From positions 69,523 to 133,522 of the forward strand of contig CAZAWR010000016.1 in the NCBI GenBank assembly GCA_964488865.1: DNA of 64,000 nt, in the 5' to 3' direction. This document shows positions 48,712 through 57,692 of this stretch, one piece after another. The position numbers were made by a program, and so were the translations under genes. Source of the stretch: MWCO01 sp964488865 (GTDB taxonomy: Bacteria > Myxococcota_A > Polyangia > Polyangiales > Polyangiaceae). The stretch's first letter is position 1. Every line of letters begins with the position of its first letter. The notes below the pieces were generated by a model. The model did no database searches, was not told where the DNA came from, and saw only the letters and a list, made by a program, of their open reading frames with translations.

Positions 48712-50292
48712 ATGGTCAAGGAAGCGAACGCTAGCGAAGCGGATGCGGGCGTTTCTCGGCAGGGGGACGCGGCAGGGTGGGACGACGTTCTCGAACGGTT
48801 GGGCGAGCGTCGCGAAGCCGGCGTGTCGGCCCGGTATGCCGTTCGATCGTACCTGTCGGATGTGATGGATCGCATCGCCTCGCTCGACGACCAGGAGACG
48901 GAATCGTGGGCAGGGTTGCTCCAGGACGTGCGGGCCTTGCGTGACGAGACGGACCATCTTGGGGACCGGGTCGGGCATCTCGATGGGGAGCGGCAGGAGG
49001 CGGCGTCGCGTCTCGAGAGGGCGGAGCTCGAACTGGTAGCAGCGGAGGAACGAGCGGCCTCGCTCGAGGGCAGGGTCAAGTCGCTCGAGCAGAACGGCGA
49101 GCGGATGCGTGAGGAAGCGCAGGCCGGGGAGCAGCGCATGCGGGAGGCCGACGCCCGGATCGCCGCGGCGAAGGACGCGCAGCGCAAGGCGGATCAGCAA
49201 CTCAACGACACGCTCGACACGCTCACGGACCTGGGGCTCGCGAAAGCGGAGCTCGAGCGAAAGGTGGCGGACATCGAGGCTGGGTTCGAGGCGGTCAAGG
49301 AGGAGCGTGCGGCTGCCGAGGAGCGGTGGAACGCTTCCGACGATCAGCGCTTGTCGCAGATCCGGCTGCTGCGAAAGACGGTCGAGGATCTGGAGCGCAG
49401 GCTTGCTGGAGGGGATCAGGAGCGCGTCTCGCTCGCAACGTCCTTGACGCAGGAGAAGGAAGCGCTCGAGCAAGCGTGGAAGGAAGCCACGAGCTTGCGG
49501 GAGACGCTCGCGGCTGTTCGGTCCGAGGCCAAGGACAGGATCGATGTGCACGAGCGGCAGCAGGAGGAGTTCATCGCCCAGCTCGTGGACGACTACGACG
49601 GGCAGCTTGCGCAAGCGCGTGAGCAGCTCGAGGAGCTCCGCAAGAACGGCGTGGACGTGTCGCTGCTGCGGCAGGCCGAGAAGCAGCGAGAGGATGCGCT
49701 GCAGGACCTCGAGCGGGCCCGTGGGCAGCTGCAGGCCTCCGGCGACGCGCTCGAGGAGCTGGATTCCTTGCGGCGGGAGATGGAGGAGCTGCGGACGTCG
49801 AAGCAGGCGGAGGAGCCGTCCCGCGCGCAGGAGTTGATGGCCGAGCTGGAGCGCGTGCGCACCGAGCTGGGACAGGCTCGCATGGGGGTCGATCAGCTGT
49901 TGCAGGACTGCGACCGGCTCAACGCCGAGAACGTTCGCCTGCGAGAGGCGATGAAGCAACGAGAGGCATCGGTCCCGATGGCTCTCGCGCTCGACGAACC
50001 GGACGATGCGGGGGATGCTGTCGGTCTGATGGAAGCTCGTGCGTCCCGTCCTGGCGCCCCATCCCCATCCGTGTCCGAGCCGACGGACGAGCCCTCTCCG
50101 GCGCCCTCCACGAAACGATCCGTGAGGGCGTCGCGAAGGCCGAAGCAGAAGGTGTCTGACCCTGCCGCGCCTTCGGTCAGGGGACAGCCCGACGGGGCGA
50201 AGGGCAAGCGACCGGTGGGAAGCTACTTCCTCACGGCCGAGGAAGTGATGGAAGAGACGGTTCGCGACAGGTCGAAGCGCCGGGGCAGTTGA
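48712..50292 (+). CDS. Long coiled-coil protein
   Basis: A 526-aa protein dominated by a coiled coil from about residue 55 to 425 with heptad-like E/L/R/A repeats (ASLEGRVKSLEQNGERMREEA, RLLRKTVEDLERRLAGG, ELDSLRREMEELRTSK). The C-terminal ~110 residues are disordered, Pro/Ser-rich and basic, ending GSYFLTAEEVMEETVRDR. There is no signal peptide. It may be a cytoskeletal or polar scaffold, as is common in gliding myxobacteria. The ATG at 48712 is used; a GTG at 48697 would add five residues. Confidence 0.8.
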   Translation: MVKEANASEADAGVSRQGDAAGWDDVLERLGERREAGVSARYAVRSYLSDVMDRIASLDDQETESWAGLLQDVRALRDETDHLGDRVGHLDGERQEAASRLERAELELVAAEERAASLEGRVKSLEQNGERMREEAQAGEQRMREADARIAAAKDAQRKADQQLNDTLDTLTDLGLAKAELERKVADIEAGFEAVKEERAAAEERWNASDDQRLSQIRLLRKTVEDLERRLAGGDQERVSLATSLTQEKEALEQAWKEATSLRETLAAVRSEAKDRIDVHERQQEEFIAQLVDDYDGQLAQAREQLEELRKNGVDVSLLRQAEKQREDALQDLERARGQLQASGDALEELDSLRREMEELRTSKQAEEPSRAQELMAELERVRTELGQARMGVDQLLQDCDRLNAENVRLREAMKQREASVPMALALDEPDDAGDAVGLMEARASRPGAPSPSVSEPTDEPSPAPSTKRSVRASRRPKQKVSDPAAPSVRGQPDGAKGKRPVGSYFLTAEEVMEETVRDRSKRRGS

Positions 50293-50304
50293 AGGGAGAG
50301 CTAC

Positions 50305-51324
50305 GTGAGCGTGGATGCCATGAGAACGAGCACGTGTTGGCAGGGGTGTTTGCTTGCGACCCTGGTGGGCGTGACGACGCACTGCGGGACGGTTCCGCCT
50401 GTTCGCCAAGCGACAACGGGGCCCGAGGCTGTCCAGCCTGCGGCGTCGGGGACGGAGGACGTCGAGAACATCTGTCCGGACACCCCGAAGCTTGCGGTAG
50501 CGATGCGTGTTTCCACGCCCGAGGGGGGGCGGTGGATGCTGCACGAGCGGGAGGTGGTTCGACAGGGGGAGCTGTTTCCCGCGGATGCGGACGAAGGGGC
50601 GCGCCCCATGTCGGAGGGGGAGGCGAAGGCGCACGGGGCGCCGGCTGCGGGCTTGCCTGTGTGGGTCTATGTCTCGGATGAGGCGCCGCCCTGCAAGATG
50701 GAGACGGGGGCGCCGTGGGCCGTGCATTACGGCGATGGGGTGTTGCGGACGCACGTGTTCTCGGAGCTCGCGGGCGCATGTGAGCTGGACGAGCAGGCAC
50801 CGAGCTACCTGGTCGTTCGTGGTGTCGAGGAGGCTCGCGGGTGTCGGATGCACGCGTTGCCGCTGATGGCTGCGGACGAGGAAGGCACCGGGGTGACACC
50901 GGTTCCTGAGGCGGTGAAGAAAATCCTCCCGCCCAATCGGTGCGAGGAGCCGAAGTGTTTTCGGTGGATCGCGTTGGGCGGGCACGTGGACGGTGGCGCT
51001 GGCGTGTACGAGGTCGGTGCGGTCTGGGTGCAGCCTGTCGAGGGCGACGACCCGCCGTGTGCCGCGCCTTTCGATGGCTTTCACGGTGTCTACTTCCAGG
51101 CCAGCACGGGTGCACCCTGGCAGGAGGTCCCCGAGGTCACAGGCGTTCGTGCGCTCATGTACGATCGTCGCGGTCTGCGCGCCGTCATCACGGATGCAGG
51201 GGGCATCCTGGGGCTGCTCTCGGTCGGCAAGGATGGACTGCATCGGGCGTGGGAGCAGCGATACGTGTCCTGGAACGAGGAGAATCGGAGCCGGATCGAG
51301 GAGATTCAGCCATCGTGCCTGTAG
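50305..51324 (+). CDS. Lipoprotein of unknown function
   Basis: A 339-aa protein from a GTG at 50305, supported by GGGAG six bases upstream. A signal segment (GCLLATLVGVTTHC) with a VTTHC lipobox follows a short N-terminal stretch. The mature part is mixed alpha/beta with several Cys (CPDTPKLAV, CKMETGAPWA, CELDEQAPSY, CRMHALPLMA) and repeated strands. The C-terminus resembles a WG/propeller-like strand series (REVPEVTGVRALMYDRRGLRAVI). No family is recognised. It is 13 bp downstream of the coiled-coil gene on the same strand and likely co-transcribed with it. Confidence 0.7.
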   Translation: MSVDAMRTSTCWQGCLLATLVGVTTHCGTVPPVRQATTGPEAVQPAASGTEDVENICPDTPKLAVAMRVSTPEGGRWMLHEREVVRQGELFPADADEGARPMSEGEAKAHGAPAAGLPVWVYVSDEAPPCKMETGAPWAVHYGDGVLRTHVFSELAGACELDEQAPSYLVVRGVEEARGCRMHALPLMAADEEGTGVTPVPEAVKKILPPNRCEEPKCFRWIALGGHVDGGAGVYEVGAVWVQPVEGDDPPCAAPFDGFHGVYFQASTGAPWQEVPEVTGVRALMYDRRGLRAVITDAGGILGLLSVGKDGLHRAWEQRYVSWNEENRSRIEEIQPSCL

Positions 51325-51344
51325 GCGCGAGAGGGAGGGCAATC

Positions 51345-51569
51345 ATGGGGAAGAAAGAATCGACGGTCGAGAATCGTGTCTACTTGTTTCGTGATCTCGC
51401 GGGAGCGTGGCTCGCGTCCTTCGGTGATCAGCTCTGTGCCGAGGACGAAAACGTGAGGCAGAGAGCGCGAGACGCGCTGGCGGAGATTGCCTACGCCTCG
51501 TGCGTGCTGTCCGACACGGACGGGATGGATGGCAAGACCGTGGCGAAGCTCGTGCGCAACGGCCCGTGA
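51345..51569 (+). CDS. Small hypothetical protein
   Basis: A 74-aa soluble protein (MGKKESTVENRVYLFRDLAGAW...), likely two or three helices (ENVRQRARDALAEIAYASCVL). AGGGAGGG lies upstream of the ATG. It is 20 bp after the lipoprotein gene and about 100 bp before the dehydrogenase gene. No family or motif is recognised; coding status rests on the good ribosome binding site and codon bias. Confidence 0.55.
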   Translation: MGKKESTVENRVYLFRDLAGAWLASFGDQLCAEDENVRQRARDALAEIAYASCVLSDTDGMDGKTVAKLVRNGP

Positions 51570-51669
51570 CACGTCGGCGGTGTGTCCGGTTGGGGTTGTG
51601 AGGCCAGGCCAAACGGGCTACGACCCTGGCGATACGCCGAAGAAAAACCCATCGGCTTTGAGGTACGTC

Positions 51670-52602
51670 ATGACGAAGAAGGTCCTGCTTGCGACGGAGA
51701 AGCCTTTTGCGCTGGCGGCACGTGATCTGGTCGTTGCCGTGTTGAAGAAGGCGAACTACGAGGTCGTGGTGCTCGAGTCCTACACGGACAAGGCGGCGCT
51801 GCTCGATGCGGTGAAGGACGTGGACGCGATGATCATCCGGTCCGACAAGGTGGACCAGGCCGTGCTCGATGCCGCCAAGGGCTTGAAGCTCGTGGTGCGT
51901 GCGGGCGCTGGCTACGACAACATCGACTGCGCTTATGCCAAGCAGAAGGGCGTGTTCGCCATGAACACCCCCGGACAGAACTCCAACGCCGTGGCCGAGT
52001 TGGTCTTCGGCATGATGGTCATGATGGCTCGCGCTCGCTATTGCGGGAAGTCAGGCACCGAGCTCAAGGGCAAGACCCTCGGCATCCACGCCGTTGGCAA
52101 CGTGGGCCGGTGCGTGGCGCGCATCGCCAAGGGCTTCGAGATGAAGGTCCTCGGGTTCGATCCGTACGTGAGCGCGGATGCGATCCGCGACGCGGGCGCA
52201 GAGCCTGTCGACTCGATCGAGAAGCTCTACGCACAATCCGACTATCTGTCCCTGCACATCCCTGCGACGGCGGAGACCAAGCAGTCCATCAGCAAGAAGT
52301 TGCTGATGTCGATGCCCAAGAACGCGTGCCTGGTCAACACGGCTCGCAAGGAAGTCATCCACGAGGCCGAGTTGCTCGAGGTCTTCGAGGCACGCGCCGA
52401 CCTGCGCTATGCCACCGACATCGGGCCCGCGGACGACGTCGCCAAGGCCTTGCAAGAGAAGTACGGCGACCGCTTCTACATGACCCCGAAGAAGATGGGC
52501 GCGCAGACCTCCGAGGCCAACGTGAACGCCGGCATCGCCGCCGCAGAGCAGATCGTCGCCTTCTTCGAGAAGGGCGACAAGCGCTTCATCGTCAACGCGT
52601 AG
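51670..52602 (+). CDS. D-3-phosphoglycerate dehydrogenase-like 2-hydroxyacid dehydrogenase
   Basis: A 310-aa D-isomer 2-hydroxyacid dehydrogenase without an ACT domain. LKLVVRAGAGYDNIDC and NTPGQNSNAVAELVFGMMV precede the NAD-binding motif GIHAVGNVGRCVARIAKGFEM. LVNTARKEVIHEAELLEVF carries the catalytic Arg region. The usual His motif (TPHxGAxT) is replaced by MTPKKMGAQTSEANVNAGIAA, a variant I recall from PGDH-like proteins of Bacteroidota. It probably oxidises 3-phosphoglycerate in serine synthesis, but with an atypical acid/base residue. No serC or serB lies nearby. Short for PGDH (usual 400-530 aa). Confidence 0.85.
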   Translation: MTKKVLLATEKPFALAARDLVVAVLKKANYEVVVLESYTDKAALLDAVKDVDAMIIRSDKVDQAVLDAAKGLKLVVRAGAGYDNIDCAYAKQKGVFAMNTPGQNSNAVAELVFGMMVMMARARYCGKSGTELKGKTLGIHAVGNVGRCVARIAKGFEMKVLGFDPYVSADAIRDAGAEPVDSIEKLYAQSDYLSLHIPATAETKQSISKKLLMSMPKNACLVNTARKEVIHEAELLEVFEARADLRYATDIGPADDVAKALQEKYGDRFYMTPKKMGAQTSEANVNAGIAAAEQIVAFFEKGDKRFIVNA

Positions 52603-52721
52603 TCGTCCTCCTTTCCGTCCCCCCATCCATCCAATCCACCCTGATCCGGAGCGAAGCGACGGGCTGAGAGAGCAAGCTCTGGATCTTGCTCCGCGAAAGG
52701 CGCGACGACCTGCCGCCAATG

Positions 52722-52869
52722 AGGTGGGTGGTGCTCCTTCCCACGACGGGTCAGCATGGTTCGGACGCACAACCCGTCGCCACGCAGCTACCCACATCCG
52801 GGCAAGCAACGAAACCATCTGCGGCACTCTGCGGAATCTGCGGCCAACTCTGATGGCTCCGGATCTGGG
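52722..52869 (+). repeat. Dispersed repeat family R, copy 2
   Basis: Includes the 5' block GAGGTGGGTGGTGCTCCTTC shared with copy 3 and the 3' block ending GGCTCCGGATCTGGG. It ends 66 bp before the GTG start of the glycosidase-like gene. The remaining part of 52603-52934 has no gene. Confidence 0.85.
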
Positions 52870-52934
52870 ATCCACCGCGCGACTGGCAGCGCCCGCCCGA
52901 TCTCGGTACACTCCCCCGATCCGGGAGGTTTGCC

Positions 52935-54548
52935 GTGTTCTCGCTCCTTCGCTCCGGTTGCATCCTCGCGACGGTGGTTTTCGTCCCCCTTGGGGGGTGC
53001 TCTGAGGATGAGCCCAGCTCTTGGCCCTACGCAACAGGTGGCGCGGGAGGTGCGGAGGCGGGCGTGGACGCCGGGGCTGGCGGGATCGGCGGAATGGGGG
53101 GTTCGGGCGGCAGCGCGGGGGCTGGAGGTACAGGGACCTCGGGGACGGGAGGCACGGGCGGGGTGCCCCTTCCGTGCGACGATCGTTTCTCGTTCTCCTC
53201 GAGCCACGTGACGGTGGGTGTTCCCTTCGACGTGAGCTTCACGGACACGCCGGGCTATGCCCACGTGGATGTCGAGGTGACAGGGCCGGGGGCTCCCGTT
53301 TCCACCTGGCAAGGCATGGAGGGAAATGGTCCCTACACGTGGACCTGGCGTGTCGATGGGCACGGTGCGGGGGTGCTCGACCTTCGTTTCATGAAGGACA
53401 AGGAAGCGGGGAGCTCGGGGACACTCGTCGCGTCCTGTCAGGTCGAGTCCGAGGGGACGGGTGGTACGGGTGGTACGGGCGGTACGGGTGGGGCCGGAGG
53501 TACGGGCGGCGCGGGCGGATCCGGCGGTGCCACCTCGCCACCCGCGAACCGCTATGGCATGGGCTACGTCCACGAAGGCAACGCTGCGGACCACGACCTC
53601 ACGAGGGACCTCGTAGGACCGGGCGGACACGTGCTCGTGATCTTCGCCGACGTTCGCCCGGACCGTCACAACGCGGAGCCGAGCTGGAAGAACTCGATCG
53701 CGGATGCTTATTCCCGGGACCTCGTCCCCGTCATTCGCATGGCGCCCCCCTGGGGAGACCGCCGTGTGCGAAACCAAGGCGAATCCCCCACGTCCTACCT
53801 GGCGCTCGGCCAGGCCTACAGGGACATCGTCGCGGACTTGCCCTTGCGCGACGGCTGGCCGCTGTACGTGGCTGTCCACAACGAGCCGAACCTTTGTTAC
53901 GAGTGGGCGTGCGATCAGGGGGTGGGCTGGCTGTACGAGGACCAGCTCGCGGGCGAATACGCGGCCATGCTCCGCGACGTGGCGGATGCGGTGCATGCGC
54001 TGGGTGAACCACGCATCAAGGTGACGAACGGGGCACTTGCGCCCGGCGGAGTGACAGGGTGCGAGTGCGGCACGGACAACTGGCAGGGCGGCACGACGGC
54101 GCTCACGTACCTGCAGAAGATGAAGAACGCCGTGCCCGACGTGTTCGATCGGATCGACGTGTTTTCCACGCACTCGTATCCGGCGCAGGGAGACGGTTGG
54201 GGGTTCTTCTGTGCCTATGCGGACGCGATGCCGGGGCTGACGTTCTTCGAGAAGGAGCTGCAGGCGATCGGGAAGCCGAACATGGGCGTGCTCGTCACGG
54301 AGACGGGGTGGACCATCGAGCACGAGGCGAACCACTGGAGCCGGGAGCAGGTGGCGGAATTCACTGTGCAGGCCTACCAGAACGTCTGGGAGACCCACCC
54401 CAGCATCGTGGGAGTGACGCCGTTCATGCTTCGAGATGCTGCGTGGGACAGGTTCGCGTGGGTGCAGGCAAGCGGGACGCCCTACCCGGTGTATGACGCC
54501 GTCCGCGCCTATCGGTGCGGTCAGCCGGGGGCGCAGGGATGCAATTGA
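52935..54548 (+). CDS. Secreted glycoside-hydrolase-like lipoprotein (TIM barrel)
   Basis: A 537-aa protein starting at GTG 52935: MFSLLRSGCILATVVFVPLGGC, with a LGGC lipobox. GGAGG-type and GTGGTGG linkers flank an Ig-like domain (about residues 75-170: VTVGVPFDVSFTDTPGYAHVDVEVTG). From about residue 205 a TIM-barrel glycosidase fold is suggested: YGMGYVHEGNAADH, RDLVPVIRMAPPWGDRR, PLYVAVHNEPNLCYEW (acid/base Glu in the NEP motif), DVFSTHSYPAQGDGW and VLVTETGW (nucleophile Glu). The layout suits clan GH-A enzymes. The stop overlaps the next gene (TGATG). Confidence 0.8.
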   Translation: MFSLLRSGCILATVVFVPLGGCSEDEPSSWPYATGGAGGAEAGVDAGAGGIGGMGGSGGSAGAGGTGTSGTGGTGGVPLPCDDRFSFSSSHVTVGVPFDVSFTDTPGYAHVDVEVTGPGAPVSTWQGMEGNGPYTWTWRVDGHGAGVLDLRFMKDKEAGSSGTLVASCQVESEGTGGTGGTGGTGGAGGTGGAGGSGGATSPPANRYGMGYVHEGNAADHDLTRDLVGPGGHVLVIFADVRPDRHNAEPSWKNSIADAYSRDLVPVIRMAPPWGDRRVRNQGESPTSYLALGQAYRDIVADLPLRDGWPLYVAVHNEPNLCYEWACDQGVGWLYEDQLAGEYAAMLRDVADAVHALGEPRIKVTNGALAPGGVTGCECGTDNWQGGTTALTYLQKMKNAVPDVFDRIDVFSTHSYPAQGDGWGFFCAYADAMPGLTFFEKELQAIGKPNMGVLVTETGWTIEHEANHWSREQVAEFTVQAYQNVWETHPSIVGVTPFMLRDAAWDRFAWVQASGTPYPVYDAVRAYRCGQPGAQGCN

Positions 54549-56272
54549 TGCGTAGTAAAATGCAAAATCACGTCACGGGGTTGCTTGTGATCGCTGGCCT
54601 GGCGTCCTTGCTTGCCGGGTGCTCGTCGGAGGATGGGACGGCGCACGCGCCACCGGGGTCCGATGCGGGCGTGGACGGCTCCGCCGATGCGTCTGGCGAT
54701 GCGCTCGGTGATGCATCGAACGACGCCGTCGGGGACGGCCCCCTGCCCGACGGCTCTTGCTTCCCCGCAACCTGCAGTTCCCTTGGTGCCAACTGCGGCA
54801 CCACGACGGACGGTTGCGGGGGCATCCTCGACTGCGGGTCGTGCGATGACGGGAGCGTTTGCGGCGGGGATGGACCGAACCGCTGCGGCTCGTCCAAGTG
54901 CGAGCCCGGCACATGTGAGGGGCTCGACGCCGATTGCGGGTTGGTCTCCGACGGATGCAGCGCCGTGCTCAACTGTGGTGGATGCCCTCCGCCGTCGCAG
55001 TGCGGGGGCAATGGGACGCCCAACCGTTGCGAGTGCACGCCGACCACCTGTGCGAAGGCGAACGCCGATTGCGGGAGCATGCCGGACGGCTGCGGGGGTG
55101 TGGTTGAGTGCGGGGATTGTGGTGGGGGGCAGACCTGCGGAGGCGGTGGGCCCAACCGATGTGGCACCGGCACGTGCAGCCCCAAGTCGTGCACCCAGCT
55201 CGGTGCTTCCTGCGGCTGGGTCTCCGACGGCTGTGCCGAAGCGATCCCCTGCGGCGAATGTGAGACGCCGAACACCTGCGGCGGTGGTGGGGAGCCCGAT
55301 CAATGCGGGTGTCTCGCGAAGTCCTGCGCGAACCTCGGCGCCTCCTGTGGTCCTTTCGATACGGGTTGTGGCGTCGTCGATTGTGGTTCCTGCACCTCGC
55401 CGGAAACCTGTGGCGGGGGAGGTGTGGCTCACGTGTGCGGCTGCTCTTGCTCCCTGCCCAACGCCATCACCGCGTGCTCCGGAGGGGCGTGCAACCTCGT
55501 CGCCTGCCAAAGCGGGTGGGGCGACTGCAACGGCAACGCTTCCGATGGGTGCGAGGCCAGCCACGCCACGAGCGTCAGCCACTGCGGTGGGTGCGACATC
55601 GCCTGCGCCTTTCCGAACGCCTCTGCCTTCTGCAACGGTCAGTGCCAGCTTGGGTCCTGCGTGCAGGGGTTCGACGACTGCGACGGGGTGGTCTCCAACG
55701 GATGCGAGGCCAATCTCTGGAGCAGCCCCTCGAGCTGCGGGGCCTGCGGCACCTCTTGCTCCTTGCCCCAAGTGAGCCAGACAGCTTGCACCGGCGGCTC
55801 TTGCTCGATCGTGACCTGTTCCTCGGGCTGGACTGACTGCGACGGGGTTGCCGGCAACGGTTGCGAGTGCGGCGGCGGGCAGTATTGCCATGCCGGAGCT
55901 TGCTACGACTACCCGACGATGACCTGGACGCCGACGTGCATGAACGTAGGGGTCGACCAACTGGCTCCGAACTACCTCTACGACTACAAGATCTACGGTC
56001 GCCCAGGCGCCACGTACCAGAAGTACAACCGGCACATCAGCTGCGCAAAAGCCGCCTACGTCGCCGAGTCCGGTGTGATCGGCTCCTCCGGTTGGGTGGG
56101 CGAGACGCTCGAAACCTCGGCCGTCGGTTGCTTCGAAAACCTTGGCGAGTGGGAGACGTGGGCCACGGTCGATGGCTACGAGACCAATCACGTCCCCGCG
56201 ACGTTCTACAGCACGCTCTGCCAAGGCGCTTCGACCTGTACCCAGGCCAAGTCCTACTGCTGGGGTGGCTGA
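54548..56272 (+). CDS. Cys-rich repeat lipoprotein
   Basis: A 574-aa protein. The start at 54548 overlaps the upstream stop in a TGATG, favouring it over Met codons at 54539 or 54560. The signal has a LLAGC lipobox, then an Asp/Gly/Ala linker. About five ~42-residue repeats follow (CxPxTCxxLGAxCG...DGCGG...CGxC...CGGGGxPNRCG), then two DGCEA-type repeats (GWGDCNGNASDGCEA, GFDDCDGVVSNGCEAN). A ~110-residue C-terminal domain (YPTMTWTPTCMNVGVDQLAPN onward) has Cys, Trp and Tyr and ends TCTQAKSYCWGG. It is probably surface-exposed, and its neighbour is a glycosidase-like lipoprotein. Confidence 0.8.
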   Translation: MRSKMQNHVTGLLVIAGLASLLAGCSSEDGTAHAPPGSDAGVDGSADASGDALGDASNDAVGDGPLPDGSCFPATCSSLGANCGTTTDGCGGILDCGSCDDGSVCGGDGPNRCGSSKCEPGTCEGLDADCGLVSDGCSAVLNCGGCPPPSQCGGNGTPNRCECTPTTCAKANADCGSMPDGCGGVVECGDCGGGQTCGGGGPNRCGTGTCSPKSCTQLGASCGWVSDGCAEAIPCGECETPNTCGGGGEPDQCGCLAKSCANLGASCGPFDTGCGVVDCGSCTSPETCGGGGVAHVCGCSCSLPNAITACSGGACNLVACQSGWGDCNGNASDGCEASHATSVSHCGGCDIACAFPNASAFCNGQCQLGSCVQGFDDCDGVVSNGCEANLWSSPSSCGACGTSCSLPQVSQTACTGGSCSIVTCSSGWTDCDGVAGNGCECGGGQYCHAGACYDYPTMTWTPTCMNVGVDQLAPNYLYDYKIYGRPGATYQKYNRHISCAKAAYVAESGVIGSSGWVGETLETSAVGCFENLGEWETWATVDGYETNHVPATFYSTLCQGASTCTQAKSYCWGG

Positions 56273-56372
56273 TTCCTAGGGAATATTTGCAGACCCGGCC
56301 CTTGCCACCCACACAGGGGGCTTGCTACATACCCGGCCTGTCTTATTGATTGCAAGGAGCTCTTCTTCAGCC

Positions 56373-57650
56373 ATGAGCCGTTCCAAAGTCGCAATCCTAC
56401 GCACAAGCCCCGCCACCGTGCTCGAGGACTACCACGAGCTCATGAACCTCGCGGGCTACCAGGACGTCGTCGCGAAGGACGCCGACACCGGTCTCAAGAT
56501 CAACATCTCCTGGCACTTCTTCTACCCTGCCTCCTCCACCACCCCCTGGCAGCTCGAAGGGGTCATCCGCGCCATGAAGCGCGACGGCTACGACCCGAAC
56601 CTCATCCACGGTTGCCACAACCGCACCGTGGTCATCGATGCCCACCTCGGGGAGCGAGAGAACAAACAGGTCGACGTCATCGAGGCCCACGGCTTGCGCA
56701 ACGTCCACCTGTACGAAGGCGAGGAGTGGATCCACATCCGCGACGCCGTCGGCGACCTCGCCGACGAGTTCCTTGTCCTCAACGACGTGTACCCCAAGGG
56801 GTTCTCCATCCCGAAGCGCTTCATCGGCGAGAACATCATCCACCTGCCGACCGTGAAGACACATATCTTCACGACGACCACGGGCGCGATGAAGAACGCG
56901 TTCGGAGGTCTGCTCAACGAGCACCGCCACTGGACCCACCCTGTCATCCACGAAACCCTCGTGGACCTGCTCATGATCCAGAAGAAGATCCATCGCGGCG
57001 TGTTCGCCGTCATGGATGGCACCTTCGCCGGCGACGGGCCGGGACCGCGCTGCATGATCCCTCACGTCAAAAACGTCCTCCTCGCGTCGGAAGACCAGGT
57101 GGCCATCGACGCCGTGGCCGCCAAGCTCATGGGCTTCGACCCTCTTCGCGACATCAAGTTCGTGCGGCTTGCCCACGAGCTGGGCCTCGGGTGCGGCGAC
57201 CCCAGGGACATCGAGATCGTCGGCGACACCGATGCCGCCGAGATGAGCTGGCACTTCGACGGCCCCTTCAAGAACATGACCTTCGCGTCCCGCAACCAGC
57301 ACCGCATCTACTGGGGACCTCTCAAGAAGCCCCTGGAGTGGTCGCTGAAAACCTGGCTCGCTCCCTGGTCCTATGTCGCCTCCGTCTCGTACCACGACAT
57401 GTTCTGGTATCCCATGTACGGCAAGACCCGCGTGAACGATGCCCTGATGAGCGAGTGGGGACGGCTGTTCGCCAACTGGAACCAGGTTCAGCCGGACCCG
57501 GATGGCAAGGGCTACCCGGACGTCGGTACCGAGAACCCCGAGCTCGTCCGCCTCGGCATCAAGCACTTCCTCGAAGGCTTCCGGCTCGTGGGCATGGCCG
57601 TGACCGAATCCCCAGAGGTCGGCGCCTGGCAGCGCAAGCACGCTCGCTGA
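56373..57650 (+). CDS. DUF362 domain-containing protein
   Basis: A 425-aa protein. DUF362 segments are recognisable: VLEDYHELMNLAGYQ, NLIHGCHNRTVVIDAH, NIIHLPTVKTHIFTTTTGAMKNAFGGLLN (a PTVKTH-type core) and RGVFAVMDGTFAGDGPGPR, followed by VLLASEDQVAIDAVAAKLMGFDP. The DUF362 domain is found in iron-sulfur and redox-associated proteins of unknown function, but no ferredoxin Cys motif is present here. There is no signal peptide. Single gene as far as visible; convergent with the lipoprotein at 57693. Confidence 0.85.
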   Translation: MSRSKVAILRTSPATVLEDYHELMNLAGYQDVVAKDADTGLKINISWHFFYPASSTTPWQLEGVIRAMKRDGYDPNLIHGCHNRTVVIDAHLGERENKQVDVIEAHGLRNVHLYEGEEWIHIRDAVGDLADEFLVLNDVYPKGFSIPKRFIGENIIHLPTVKTHIFTTTTGAMKNAFGGLLNEHRHWTHPVIHETLVDLLMIQKKIHRGVFAVMDGTFAGDGPGPRCMIPHVKNVLLASEDQVAIDAVAAKLMGFDPLRDIKFVRLAHELGLGCGDPRDIEIVGDTDAAEMSWHFDGPFKNMTFASRNQHRIYWGPLKKPLEWSLKTWLAPWSYVASVSYHDMFWYPMYGKTRVNDALMSEWGRLFANWNQVQPDPDGKGYPDVGTENPELVRLGIKHFLEGFRLVGMAVTESPEVGAWQRKHAR

Positions 57651-57692
57651 CCTCGCCGTCGTTCGACGGGGAGACGCCCTGCCGTGGCGCCC

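Noticed and set aside
48085..51342. Long minus-strand open frame (1085 codons) across the coiled-coil and lipoprotein genes
   Set aside because: It is antisense to well-supported plus-strand genes and is an Arg/His/Pro-rich composition artefact of high-GC DNA; no domain is recognisable.
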